A DNA stretch of 64,000 nt from Himantopus leucocephalus (lineage: Eukaryota; Chordata; Aves; Charadriiformes; Recurvirostridae): contig RSEF01000002.1 in assembly GCA_003993805.1 (NCBI GenBank), positions 96,426,268-96,490,267 on the forward strand. Reading direction: 5' to 3'. Positions within the stretch are counted from its first letter, which is position 1, and each line of letters opens with the position of its first letter. The position numbers were made by a program, and so were the translations under genes. This document shows positions 12,001 to 27,000 of the stretch, piece by piece. The notes under the pieces are model-generated. The model was given only the letters and a program-made list of their open reading frames with translations, ran no database searches and was not told the origin of the DNA.

Positions 12001-15000
12001 AAGGTTCAGTGCACCTGAAAATTTACTCGTGTACCCACCCTGCTATACAGATTCAACAACTCAGGCAATGCAGTAAGCTCAGCAGGAGAGCTGCACTCCA
12101 TGAAGCTTTTCGTGGACAAGGTTTGTTTATTTGTTTAACTTTAGATACACCAGTATTCTCTTCTCACCCATCATACCTTCCAAACAAAAAAGTGCAATAT
12201 GGTAAAGATGATCCTTTACTGTCATCTTTGATGCAAGCAAGAAAATTACTTATCACAGAAGCAATGTCGCTATTGGTACTGCATGTGACACCGGTGTTAA
12301 GAACAACTTGTGAAAAAGCTCTTCCCAGCAGACAAATTCTATTGACATGTATAGTTCTTATGTTCATTATCACCTTGAGACAACCACGTTATCTCACCGT
12401 CACTTGAGATGAAAGATATGTTACTGCAACAGAACCTACAGAACACTTCCCCTCCATTTAAGTGTCCCACACAGCATTCCTATATAATCCTTTCAACCCA
12501 GTTCCCCCAACCTGCAATCCAAAACCAATCCCTGAAACTGTTAAGATTTCAGGCAGCTAAAGAAAGTTTGAAATATAAGACTAAATTTCTGTTTACAGGA
12601 ATAAAAACACGGGCAAATCTGATACAGAAAACTTAAAACACAGAAATACATCAGACTTAAAAATCTCAACTTACTGAAAAATAATGTTACAGTCAATGAA
12701 ATGGTATTATTTAGCACACCATTGTTCATAGTTTTCGCAAGACCTTAATTTGTCATACAATAAGCTGAAATTTAGGTATTACTTTGTGACTTTGCATACA
12801 ACAATTTAATCACTAACCAAAAATTCTCAGATGTTTTGTTTCCACAGGTATTATCTACAACTATAACAGACGTGTAGTCAAAAATTTCACGAGTCCCCTG
12901 AACTTTTTTTTAAATACTGAGAAGTAATTGCATCTGCAAGCAATGCTAGGCAGAGAGATCTCCCCTTCCCGTTACTGTTGACTTTGTGCTTTACGATGCA
13001 TAAAGCAGGCTTCTAAGCAGTACCTGCAACCCACAGCACTGGGTCTGATGGCACACAGCCTGCTCTTTGACAAATGTTTCCGTGAAGCCTTGTTGACATG
13101 GTTAAACATGCCTGGTCAGGAGTGATGCCTATCAGCTCACACGATAGGAAGGAACCTCAGCGTAGCTCTATGTTTGGTTTCCAAAATACTTGTTGGCCCA
13201 TCCCAGAAAAATCTGATACTTCCAGCTTAGTTATTTGATAAAGGGACACAATCTCCTTTACCACTGAAAGCCAGTTAAACAATGCTGCTAAGACAGCATA
13301 CTACAACAGAAGTAGTTTTCTAGTAACTATTTTAGCATTCTTTTTCTGCAATAAACTATGGATGTTGCTGCAAATACTGGTATTTGGTTCTAGAACTTTA
13401 AGAACTCACCTCAATCACTGCACCAATGCCTGCTGGGATCAGTACCAATAAACTTGTTTGTTCATCCAAAAGGAAAAGAAATATTACCACAGTACTAAAG
13501 CACCGCCAAAGCACTAAACAGAAAAAATGAAAGGCTTATTAATATTTAAATGAACAGCTGAGATGACAGAAGACTGTTGGTCTATTTACTATAATTCCAC
13601 CTCATGCAGTTTCAGCATGAACTTTTATATACATCTTGATATATCAAGTAGTCCTAGAAACAGCCAGTGATCTATATACCTCCAAGCAAATAAGGAACAA
13701 AACGTTTTATGAAATCCTTATCACAAAAGATGAAAGGAAATGAGAATATTTAAGGAAGATTTCCGTACTGCAGCACTTCAGCAATGTATCAGTACTATTA
13801 TGAACTACTTTTGTAATTCTTGTCTCAAGCAAGCTGAAAGGCTGTGAGGTAATGTGATTATCAGTCTTTGAAATGCATGAAACTAATGCTTGTAAATGTT
13901 AAGAAGTGTATTTTAGGGTTATTTTTCAGGTTTTGCAAAACCTTGGATGCTTAAAAGTGTCTACCAACTAACTCTTAGATTTGAATATCCGTCCCCCTAA
14001 GCAGGAACAGAAAGAGAGAAGAGCTACACACTCAGACATGAACAATTACACTGTACCATTCCAGAGCAATCGCCCATCACACTCTTCCCTAGGGGCAAGA
14101 AGTAGCCACAGGCAGAAAGGTGACTAAGGCTTGCTAAAGACAGGATGGAACCATCCATTATTGGAGACTGAGGGCTGACACTTTGATAGTAAGATTAAAA
14201 AACCCTTTGTCACTCAGTCTTTCCCATTTGACTTTACTCTCTTTTTAAACTGGCAGTTAACACTTAATTCTGAAATTTCATGGACTATTCTGAAATTTTA
14301 CTAACTTTTTGGCATACATATGCCAACAGCAGTATAAATGCCTTAGAAAAACAAAGGCACTCCGATAAAGACGATAAACAGATTTTCCACATGAGAAAAA
14401 CATGTTGCTGTTCGTTGTTATTTACAATGCCTTTTTTCCTGGTATTGATACTCCTCACATGTTTTAATCCATCTGTATATACGATAGAATTAGGGATGGT
14501 CTCAGAGGTCAAGTGACTCCAGATTTGTCATTTTGGTTTATAAGTAGAATGGAAAAAAAATCTATTAGAAAAACAAGTAGTAAGTATAAGCAGCATAAAC
14601 AAGGCTGGGCAGTGATGTGTTAAACCTCAAGTGTCCAGGGCTGGCTGCTACTTTCATCTGTCTCTAGGAAGGCTTGGCAGGATGTCAGACCGCTATGTTT
14701 CCTCACCTTTCCTACATACAAGTCAACTCAACCCTCCGGTGCTCCCCACCTGCCTCCCCCCCCCCCCCCCCCCCCCCCCCCCCAGCAGCTTCTACTGTTC
14801 CTGTTTACACCAAAGCCCAAACCAAAAAACAGCGCTACACTACAGCATTTTCGCTTCCAAATATTTTGGAACCTGTAGTTATCTACACGGAACACATGGA
14901 ACTCACAGGACAGCATTACTCACAACAGCACATTCTGTCCACCCATGGGGTTTTCTTCTAGTCCTCATTCTTTTCTCAAAGTATAAATCTGGTTACTGAC

Positions 15001-18000
15001 TTAGTATTAAACTCATTCTCAAGTGTGAGACAGCCAAACCTCAGAAGTGACACGAGTGCTTAAAAGCAAGTGATACTTGAACACAACGCTACCAAAGTTA
15101 GAAACAGCCTGTTAGCCATCTTCACACACAAACACATCTCATTTTGCCATCTTGGTGAATCTACAAAGTTTCAACTTAAACCACACAGTATATATTAGAT
15201 AGCACACGCACACTTGGCATTCTGGCCCGTACCTGCTTTTGTAGACATCCCAATCATGCTCCTCTTTTTCTTCCAAAAACTGATGTCATTTTTGAATGCA
15301 AGAAAATCAAAGAGAAGCTGCAAATAGCAAGAAACACACTTATTTTTTTGAATGAGTAGTAGTTAAAGACTACCAGCTGAACTGTTAAAAATGCATTTAA
15401 GATGGAATTGCAAGAAAAACCTGTTTTAGAAGCGTCAGAAAAATTAAATACCACAAAGAAAAGCTAAAAAGAAAAACTGTTTCAGAAGCCCAAGCTCCAA
15501 AAGCAGTGCAAAATGACAGGTGGAATTCCAGGTACTGCTACTACTACAATGCTGCATCTGGTAAAGAAAGTTAGTGATGCAATACAAGGTAACACATGAT
15601 AGAGGATGAATAACTGAGGACCCTGAGGAATTGCTCACCTCCTTGACAGACCAGGGAAACTGACACTAAATAAGATTCAAAGTGCTTTGTATTGGATTAA
15701 TAGTTAATTTAGGCTTGGATAGTAACAAAGTTTTTAAAACATTCCTAAAATATAGGAAGTAATTTTCTCCTCTCTATTTCATCACTGAGAGGTTGATCTG
15801 TACTTCAAGGATGCTTCAGCATTAAATTTATTTGTACTGAGTATTTTTTCCAGTATTTTCAGTATTTCTGTTCAGAATAGAATAGAATAATTCAGTTGGA
15901 AGGGACCTATGGAATCTAAAAGAAAATTTTCATTAACACAAAGATTCATATTTAAACCACGACACACACAATACTGACAGAGAGACACAATAACAAACAA
16001 CCCTGCCTAAAGCAATAAGCTCTGCACTTTACAATGACAATTTTTTGTAGTAATGTACATCAGCTGATCTAAATTTCTCCAGGGGTTAGAAGTCAGAGGC
16101 TCAAACCCTACTGTTAGTGCCTGAGCTACGCCACTGCAGCAGTAAACTTTGTGATAACTCAGCTTAGCAGAAAACGTGAACCAATGTTGACAGGCATATT
16201 AATTCTGGGTGCTTTGGTTCAGCTAAAAAACCAAAAATGAACTTGAATGTTTTATATTTCAGTCAAGACTGCTTGGTTTATACCTAGTTACCTCATATTT
16301 CTATCTTATTTGAGATTTTTATATGAACTTGCTATTGGAAATACAGCTGACTTATACCAGAAACCTCTTCTATTGCTCTACTGAAATTACTATTTCCAAG
16401 AACAGTTCTCAATAAACGAGAGAGTTGAATTTCAACCCACCCCCAATCCTTTTTCTTTCAATTTCATATGCTATAATTCCTAAAAACCAAACTTTCTCTA
16501 CTTACATGAAATGCTGCTACGAAGAATGTCAAAGCCAGAAAGTACAGGTTAGTATCAACAAAAATTCCTTTTACTTCATCTGCATCCTTTTCTGAAAACC
16601 CTAAGAGAAAGAACAAGTAATTATGCAAGAAGTACTAGACAGTTAATTGCTGTTATACTAGAGTCCAGTATGAAAGGAATCTTATTTCACCTGCATATGT
16701 TTTATTAAGGAATCATAAATCCAAAACAAGATAGCAGCTTTATTAGTAGAACCCAAGTCTACCTGTATTTTGTCTAGTTATTTGGCTTGCCTTAAACAAA
16801 ACCCATCAGTTACAAGCAGACTGATGTGCCTTTAACGTGTTGTGCAACTACAACCCCGGCTGATCACCAGAGACACAAATGACAAGACACAGGAAGTCAT
16901 TCTGGCCTGAGCGGGAAGAAAAAGGATTATTCAACTTGGCCTCTGAGCTTTTATTTGATACATAATAAAAGTGAGCTTGACATTAAAAACTGAAAAATGA
17001 GAAAAGGACTACGCTGTGGAGGACAACAAAGGTCAGTGAGAAACAGGGCCATGTATGCAACAGTATACACCCCAGAGCACGGCTTAGGCATCAACTCTTT
17101 GACAGTCCTCGCAGAATTAACTTGGAAGCTTCTCTTTGACAAATGGAAAAAGGCATCTTCCAGAAATCACAATCTGTAAGCTGAACACATGTTCTCTACT
17201 ATCTTATCAATTCTCCTAAAGGAGGAATGTTGCTTTCTTGTTACGTACTGGACAACCATTAATTCAAAAAGTTAGAGCCTGTCCGTGATAAATACGATTG
17301 TCAGCACCAAGGAGTGTGTTTTCCAGAACATACAGCATCCCTTTGAACGCCTTCAGACAGTGTTAAGATCCTTTCTTCATGAAGTACAAAGTTCCAGCCA
17401 CTGTGACTGAAGTTTATTGTTCTCAGAAAATACACAATGCTGCATTTACAGCAACAGTGCTAGTTATGACACTGGTGAGTTCAGTACCAATTTACTTTCT
17501 CCTATCAGCTCTCCTGCATCACAGCAAGAAGAACGTGAACTCACCCATTTTCAAGTCATTTTGGAGTTTTGCTAAGGTGACCTTTTCATAAGTTATTCCA
17601 AAAGGAAAATTTTAAACCTTACATTTCACTACTTATAGAGAACAAGCAGCATCTTAGGTAAGTTTTTTTCCCCAGGCAGAGGAGGTACTCCTAGGATGAT
17701 AGCTCTTGATATACGCATCCATCACAAGACAACCAAGACGTGCAACGTGAAAATTTCAATTATGCCATTCTGAGGAGGCTCAAAAAAATTTACAGAGAAA
17801 TGATGGTAGTCAAACGCCCCACACAAACTCTGAGCAAGCTGCAGTTACTTGATTCTTTCAAGACAGTTGTTTTAAGCAGACATAATTGTAGCTTCGATAT
17901 ACATTAGCCTGAGCTAAGGAGAAGAGGCTGAATTCTGCTGAGGATGACCTTATTCCTTACCCATCCTCCCTCCCCCAGCAAAATATGAGAAAAGATTAGG

Positions 18001-21000
18001 CTGCAAAAGAAATGGAGAAAGTCGACCCTCAGTTAAGTCACACTGTATACAGGTACTGTATCTTACAACACTACACTCTTGAAACTAGAGCTGAACAGAT
18101 TTGTTGTTTGTTTTTTTTTTTTTTCCAGAGGAATCAATGCCTTAAATGTTAAGCTGTCCATCATAAAATATTAATTCAGAGATGACAGTCAATAACCAAA
18201 CCCTCTCCCTCTTACTAAATTTTGATGAACGAAGAATAACACTGAGTAGTACAGAAGCAACATTACCCCTGCTTGTGTCTCTTGGGAAACTAGCAGAATA
18301 CTGCATCTAGCTGCCTTAAGAAAAAAAAACAAACAAAAACAAACCAAAACACACAGACTGGGAAGAATTTAAGAATCATTAAAATAATGCACCACAGAAG
18401 CTTTTAAGATCTCTTGGCCTGAAAGAAGTTCAAATTGTTGTCTGAAGAGAAAAAGACAGGATCAGATAAAAATCCTACATTCATATACATCAACACCTGT
18501 TCAGTTACAATGTAGTTCCTTACTCTAGCATAAAGAAGCCAACTATGGTCTAGTGAGAGAAAACTAAGTCAGCAAAGATAATCCTGAAAATAAGATGTAG
18601 ATTTTTAAGAGTGATGATTAGACTCAAATGTGTGCATCAGTGGAACAAACATTTAAAGACAGCAAAAGCTTGGCTGTACCATCACCAACATAAAGCATAT
18701 GAACTTCAGAGTAAAAGTGTACGCTTACTCCATTACATTTAAGCGAAACACAGAATTTGATAGTTTAATGCATGTAAAGCCTCCAGTTTATCTGAATTAC
18801 CTTATAAATTTGTAACTGAGCCAAAGTGAGAGGCCAGCCAGTTCTGAAGCGTCAGAAGCAGTATGATTAGAAACTAGATTCCTTCTTTGTGCCCAGCTTG
18901 AGTGCAAAGACTATGCTGTGCCTGCCTGTATTTCGCTGTAGGTATATGGCTACAGTGACCAGCTATACATAGCTTATATCAAAGCCTATGTAACACTGAT
19001 GCAGCTTTTCTGTTCCATGGATGACAGGGAAAACCTGTGGTGAAAATTCTCTCCTCTATTTTGGCCTCTTATGCTTTTACAGTAGTACTATCCAAATAAA
19101 ATTTGTTTTAAAAATGGCTAATTCACCTCCGTATTCTTGTTTCCTACCACATGTCAACATTTTATTTCCATCTTTACCTGAAGGTAAAACAACGTAAGAT
19201 TTGTAGCATTAAAACTTTTCACCAGCTAACCAGAAATAAGAGTTAAGTGTCATCTATGTACTTACATGTGAAAAAAAAAAAATGAGGGGTTGGTGGCTTT
19301 CTGGCCTAAAGTCATTAAAGATAAACAACATACCAAACTGTTGGAGGGAGTACACAGCATCCTGCATGTGGATCCAAAATCGGAGTTTTCCAAGAGATAT
19401 TTTGTCATATGACACTGTAAGAGGTAGCTCTGTTGTTGAACGATTTATAACCTGTATTTCAGAAAGACATAGTTTCATTTTTAATAGCAGAAAAATTGCA
19501 AAAAATATTTCCATTCATTTTTTAAAAAATAAAGGAAAGTGATTGTATCACACTATGTTTTAATCACACAGTTTTAAGAGGTCAGTTTGTTTTTTGAAAG
19601 GGAATAAGATGTTAAACTTCTATACTATACTTGAAGTCTCTGGTTATGGTTTTTTTTCCCAAGAAATGTTACATTAACATCTTGTTCTGTTCAAGTTCTT
19701 ATAGCAACCTCACTCTTACTGTATACAGGTGCCTCTGAGACATTTACATAAAGTTCCCTCTGCTGGTCTCAGCTCAAGTGGGAAAAGTGCGTTTAAGGTA
19801 ATTCTCTCTTTTGATAGTTCTTCTCTGAATGTATATGCTAAGATTAGCTAAGCTAAAAGATTTTAAAAAAAAAAAAGAAAGAAAAAAATCCTATCCCAAA
19901 GGCCAGTCGGAACTTTATTAAATTGAGGCTGTTTTTGAAAGAAATTAAAGTTACAACAACTCATAATGAAACAAAATGTGGGGAAGCAAGATGTTCCTAC
20001 TTGCTCAGACTGGTGAAAACATCACAGGTAAAGCTAAGCAAGTTACTCTGCCTGCAAAACTTGGGATATAGAGTGTCACAGAAATCTTCTTCCTGCTCCA
20101 AAAGAAGTAAATTTCAGCTAATCTTCCTGTATCATCTACATTCGTTATGATGACAACTACCAGGGGCCTTCATAAGCTGGGAAAAAAAAAAGAAAAAAGT
20201 CTTAAATTGCCTCAGCTCCTTCTGCATGACAGGTGACTGTATCTCAAATAAATTTAAACCAAAGAAATAAAAATTGTCCTCACAGATGTTAGAATCCTCT
20301 GCAGCTACCTAGGTACACGTTCAGGCAGTATGTTGTAAACTTTTAAGGATAGCTCAAGACTACAGACAGGCAGGCACTCTGAATTGCAACAGTTCAAGAT
20401 CTATTACTCCCGGCTCCTAATTAGTACCCAATCATAATTCCCATCTCAGAACTGCGACTCTACACTGTATCTGTTTCTACAGTAATTAGTAAGCCGACAC
20501 CTATCTGAGATGAACGGGATTCTTCTGATCCTTATGTTACAGAACATGGTTTTAGCCTCCCCACCTATCAGTCAGGTGTGAATCGGGGATTACGCTCACA
20601 CTCCCATTCACTCTTTCCTCGAGTGAGTACAAACAATTCTCAATCTCACCACCCTCCCAAGACCCTATTTAGCTTTTCAGACAGTGGCAGAACATGCACG
20701 CATGCAAGGGAGGGAAAAGGAAGTTTTATAAATACAGCAGGGAGAAAGCCTGAGAAACTAGAATGGTGCCAGGGAACTCTGAACTGTCTGGATTAAAAAT
20801 AACCAAAACAAAACAAAAAAACAAATCCCCCCCCCCAAAAAAGCCAAAAACAAACCAACAAAAAAGACCCCAACAACAAAACAGGGTGAAAACAATGTGG
20901 TTAGAGCTCATGGTAGAGAATGCTGGGGAGATTCTACAGCTGTTAACCAAAAGCTACAAAAACATCTTCCAGGCTTCTTCTCCTTTTTAAAGAATGCCTG

Positions 21001-24000
21001 TAATCCCTCCATTCTCATTTCAATTTCTCAGTCTATCAAAGACAGCATCAACATTTCTGGGAGAAAAGGAAAAGAAATTTTACCTGTGCAGGACAGATAG
21101 AAAACAAAAATTTCGCAAACCCATGGGTAAGTGACATGCAGCAAGTGCACTCAACAAAGACAAAGCTCTACTGAAGAGTTAGGGGTAACGCAGGGAGAAA
21201 ACTGGACTCCGGTAAAAGACAGAGATAGCAATTCTTCAACACCAAAAGCAAATTAAATGAACATATAAAGATTAGAAGAATGAACTGCTTCTCAATGAAC
21301 AATTAAAAGTCCACAAGTGCTGCCTGACAACCTAGGTGAGTGTGATTGTTGCTACGCCTTTGAAAATTAGGAAGTTACCAAGCCCCTGCAATACAACCTA
21401 CTCTTGTAGTACGGGCTCAGAACACCACATATTACTTCGAGCACTCGAGTTTATCAGTACTACAAAACGGTGTGTAAACAAAGCAAGTTAATTCAGTGGT
21501 ATGAATTTTAAAGTTCTCTCTTTGTTAAATCAGAATTCTGTGCAATCCCCAAACCCCTAGCATTGGCAAGAACATTTAAGAACATGAAGAACACATAACC
21601 TCTAGTCTACAGTACTTACCATAGAAAACCTACCATCTGGGTCAAAATAGCCAGTTCAAAATCTACACAGCCTAGCACAAGCAGGAAAAATGCATCTTGA
21701 GCTCCATGACTTCAGGTCAGGCATACCAAACAGGCAGTGTCTATGCCCCTATTTACAGTCAAATGCCGACCTTGCTCCAAAAGCTGTATCAACTTCTTCC
21801 CTAATACTTTCCTGCTCTTCACTTACCCCCCGTTATCACAGTATATCACAGTATGCATACTCTCAGACCACTCTTTCTGCAGGACTCGCGAGCAGTCTGG
21901 CAAGTCACTACTGAGCAGTCACACAAGTCAGTGCTGGAGGGGAAGTTTGCTAGTTTTGATGGAATAGTCTTTGCAGAACTTCTCAGGTTCTTTAATGACT
22001 TTCAGGCAGTGAGTTACAATAGCATTAACCGTGACATGCATGACAACTGCAGGAATGTTATTAATAACATGAGAATGCTGAGTTTATCTGTAAACAGGGT
22101 ACGTGACTAGTTAGAAGCCCATATGAATGTACTGAACTGAATGAGTTGTGGTAAGAAACTTAAAACAAAGGACAATGACCACTGACAAAGACATCATAAA
22201 AGTATCTAAAGAAATACCGGACAAAACTATCTGCTACCAAGATTTGTAACAAATCCTTAGGAGTTTATTTTGCTGAAAAAGCCTGGGGGGGATACCAGTT
22301 CTTAAAGAAGATTTTCCCCAACAAAAAGTAAAAAAGTACTTTGAGCCAAAGGTAATGAATTGGAAAGACAATATAGGAGGTCTATGGAAAATTTACATCT
22401 ATCAAGACTTCCATTTAGAAGATGCTGAATCCAGGCATACTCATTTAACAGTTTTGAGACATTCCCCAAGACTTTTGCTCTCAAAAACTCTGATTGCTAA
22501 ATTCCAGTCAGTGCAACTGAAAAGAATTGCAGGGCTTAACTAAGAGCTGCTAAGATGAACATAGTTTATATGCAAGGGATTGCCACGTGTAACTTGTAGT
22601 AAAGGAACAGCATCATTTCCCACAAGAGAAGAGTTGGGCAAAAACTGAATACAGAAAATTCTATTTAAATGTATGAAAACACCTTTTCTTAACTGGAGGG
22701 GTGACTGAACACTGTAACAGGTTGCCCAGAGAGGCTATGGCATCTCCATCCTTGGATATATCCAAAATCTAACTGGAGAAGGTCCTAAGCAACCCGCTCT
22801 AGGTGACCCTACTTGGAGCAGAGGCATTGGACTAGCAACCTCCAGAGATCTCATTCAACCTCATCCTTCTGTGATTCCATTATTGAAGTTTCTAAGCCCT
22901 GATTTGTTTCAGTGCACAAAATCATTGATGTACTGTAACACCAAGCTTTCAGGTGCTCAAGTTACTCTAACATGATAGAGAGAACCACCACAAAATTTGA
23001 CCACGAGTGAATTTTTTTGGAGATAAGAGAACAGCTACTGACTTATCTCAGTGTAGCTCTAGTACCAGCTGTGTTCAGTATGGTCATTTCCCTAGAAGGT
23101 ATCAGAAGCAGCTCTGGGATGCTTACACAACTTCTTCAACTTAGGAAGTCAAATTGCTCATAAGACTGCTCCCACCACAACTGCTGTTGCAGTGATGTCC
23201 TCCATATCCACCCAAAAGGCAAAGCAGTGGAATCCAAATATCTTTTGGTGGAATAGAAGGGAGTGCTTGGCAGAGACTTCTGCCAGAGGGGAGTCTCAAA
23301 ACCCACATCCAGCCTCTGCAGTTACCACATTTGACCACATTAAGTTAAACAGTCATTGATAGAGTCCTTTTGTGAATTTATACTTTTTTATTACAGCAAA
23401 CAACCTATGATAAAATCTTAATTAAAACAACATTGAAGATTACTATTAAAACTGTTAAATGTAATTAAAGGTATTCTATTACTCACCATCAAATCTTTCA
23501 CTCTGTTGCTTAGCTGATCAATAAATAATATTGGAAGGTAATGCACTGTCTTCCCCAACTGAACCCTAGGATGTTTAAACATGGATTTTATGACTGTAGT
23601 GATCTAAAAAGAAAACTGCTTTTATTCAAATTAGCACGCATTCACCACTTTCAGATCTACCCATGTAGATATCTCCCACCATCTTCTCAGGCACATTTTC
23701 CTTTAGCACACAAGAAAGAAGCCACTAGCCCAGAGTCTTTCACTGAGAGACGTCTGTAACAAAAAATTAGCCATGTCACATTTCGCTTTTTAGTTTGTTT
23801 TTACTTTTCTGTAGAAAGACAGAATAAGCAGAAAAAAAAAGACAGACAAATGACGTTGGCTGTGATGATGCTAAAGCTGTTGCATGACCAAGAGTAGAGG
23901 AAATTAAAAGTTTGTTGAAGAGAAACGTGCTGAAGTTCACTACCATATATTTGTATCCTTTGTCTCAAGTATCCCTCTCCTACTGCAACAATGACAACCC

Positions 24001-27000
24001 TCCGTCACCTCTCCCACTCCTCTGCACCCCCAGTGACATCCATCACATCAGCAATAGCACATGCTCTAGTCCAGCCATGGGACTATGAATATGATGGCTG
24101 GTACGCACACCCAAAGGCTAGATACTACTGGAGAGAGTGCACAAGGAGCAGAAATCTCTGCCTTCTCCTTAACAGAAGCTCTTCTTGGGATTGCCCTACC
24201 ACCTCACCAACCTGTATGGAACCAACAGAAACTTCCCAGCCTTTGAGCCCTCTACAAAATTGACCACTGGAAAGGTATTTAGCAAATTATGACCTATATG
24301 CAATTGTTTTGTCAGTATCTTAGAAAAATATTTAGCGCAATGCCCTAAGAGAGGCAAATTCTTGAAGTCCTTCACTAGAAAGGCAGCTACCTACTCTGTG
24401 ATGTTCTCGGTAAAAGTCTATGGAACTAGCATAATGGAGCTTTTTAAAGTCTGAAGTTGATTTTTAGCTGTCAACAAAAGAAAGAATTCTCTATGCACGC
24501 TAAGAAAGACTGCATTCTAAATACACAATGGGCAACAGTAATATAGAAAAGTACTAAAACAAGGCTCAGAAGTACTGCTTGGTTGTTTAACTGAAAAGGT
24601 TTAGATTTCTATATAATAACTAGAATTAAAGCTACTGCTAGTGGAATTGCAGCAGGCTATTTCATATCTAAACTACTTCCTGTATAATGCAATGACAAAA
24701 CTGCACTGATGCGTATCTAAACGTGACCAGAAAAAATATCGTCATTCATCAACCCCAGTCCAACCCCTTCTTGTTATGGGTCGATCTTATGAGTTACTAA
24801 GTTTATCTATTCTGGCTGGGAAGCTATCCCAGAACCCCAAGGTCGGCTGATTAAGCAACTACTTTTGGATTTAACAGGATACTTGTAGAGAAAGGCATCG
24901 ACATACAGCAGCACAAGCCAATACAGCACTATTTATACGGTTAACACTGGAAGTAATTTAAGCAAGCTGTGAACAGAAGCTACTGCCTGCATTTAGTGGC
25001 TCAAAAACCTATCCCTGCTTTTTAATGTTTTCTTGAGAAAATGACATAATGTAGGGACACATATTGTCAAAGTAAAATGAAGCAACTCGTAAAGGGAGAA
25101 AAAAGATGACACAGGAGATCAGCTATGCCTCTTCAGCACTTGCAGTTTGTACAGATAATTTGCAGATGAAGGACAAGTGGAAAGGTCAAGGGACAGTAAT
25201 TGCATTGAAGGCCAGAAGTATGATTTGAGAAGAAGGGGGAATGAAGTCTCCCATAGCATTTTACTTGTGTCTTTGCAGTTCTGCTTTCACTTACTATGAT
25301 AACTCCATACACAAATATATTCTAAACTTTCAGCTGCCCAGGAACAAGATCTCTCCAATAAGGTTTCCTAGTACATAACATCTTACTAATTGTCACTACT
25401 GAAATGCAAGCATGAAGAGTATCTCTTCTTGTCTCCTAAGCGCCAATTTAAACATAAAACACTAAAGGAGGCCAGGGAGGATTTCTGAAGAAATGTGCAA
25501 TAAGTTTACAATAGCAAATCTAAAAAAATTAAGTCATCAACTTACATCTTCATGTAACGGTGAACATCAGCGGGGAGGGATGATCCATCAAACACAAAAT
25601 CTTCCACCATGACATTCAAGGTTAATCTTGACCTCCAGTGAGAGACAGGTTCATCTAGAGCGTTGGTCTGTTTTTCTGCTTCAATTTGCTTTAAAAATAC
25701 AATAAATGTACATACTGCTAAACAATACAGAATTTTGAATAGGATAATGCTCTAACTCACAGAAACTACATAGTCACTAACTATATCACAGAACAGAAGC
25801 CCACTAAGAAACACTTTACCTTACTTTTGACCAGATCAAGTATTCTGCTCAAGTACGATAGAACGGATTGTAAAGGCCCATCATAATCTGACACTGAAAA
25901 ACTTCAGCGCCCATTCACAGCCTTGTTCATCAAGAATGAATATTCAACTAATTAATCTTAATAACTTAGGAATATGGACACTAGTCAGAAAAAGTCACTT
26001 TGACATAAGAACTGATTACATAAGTAATCAGATGTTACTTCAAAACAGTCAAAAGGATGTGGATGATCAACCATATTAATTTTTGGGAGCAAAAAGATCA
26101 GACCATTTGTTTTGAACTTCTGAGCTGTGTAAAGCACTGCTGAAACTGAGTACGACCTTAGCTTTCAGTAGATGCTTATCGCCAGGGCATTCTACTTGCT
26201 TTTCTTTGGATGAACAGCACCCCTGTTCTGACTTTTACTTTTGGACTCTAGCCTCAACTCATTTTCAGCTTTATTCTGACAGGATTTAGAAACAGCACAG
26301 CTGGCTACAGGTATATTTCAGATTCCAAAGCAGAACAGAGTGAAATTCTCAAGCTCCGCTTAATATGAGGTACAACAGCCATTCACAAGTATTTCATTAA
26401 ATAACACTACATTTCACAACCCCTGCCTCTGTGAGTAATCATAGCGTTTGTCAAAGGATACTATCTTATTCTCTTGAACTGAAGTGGCAAGTAAGAACAT
26501 CCTAAAGGAAAAGAAGCAATTTGACATTGGTCACTCACCAATGTCAAAATCAAGTTCATATCTCTGTCTTATAAAAGCAAAGCGTATTATTTCACATGAA
26601 TCCAATTCGCTAAAGAAAGCAGCATCATACTATTACAGAACAATATAGTATTTCTACCAAAAGCAACGAATCTTTAAAGAAGTAACTAATGTTAACTCTG
26701 CTGAGTGGTCTACTATTAGCATACAAGCTAATAATCAAGATAATCAAGAAGAGGGGTTTTCATTTTGTTTTTATTTTCTAATATCATTATTAGTGTAAAG
26801 ATGCAAGCACAGCAGATGCTAACACTAGAAGTGTCTATAAAAGAAATCACTTCTTTTGCACTTGTTCGTCTATAGATGGAAAAACCACCTACCTGTGTGG
26901 CTGATTCTCCAGTGAGCAAATTAATCTCTTCTGGTTTAGGGACCATGTACGTGGTCAGAGGGCTTACTATATGCACCTGCTTACTGTCATGCCAAGGCAA

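Noticed and set aside
12009..12407. 132-codon plus-strand open frame
   Set aside because: Lies in CLPTM1L intron 9, with no recognisable domain and no sign of splice or promoter context.
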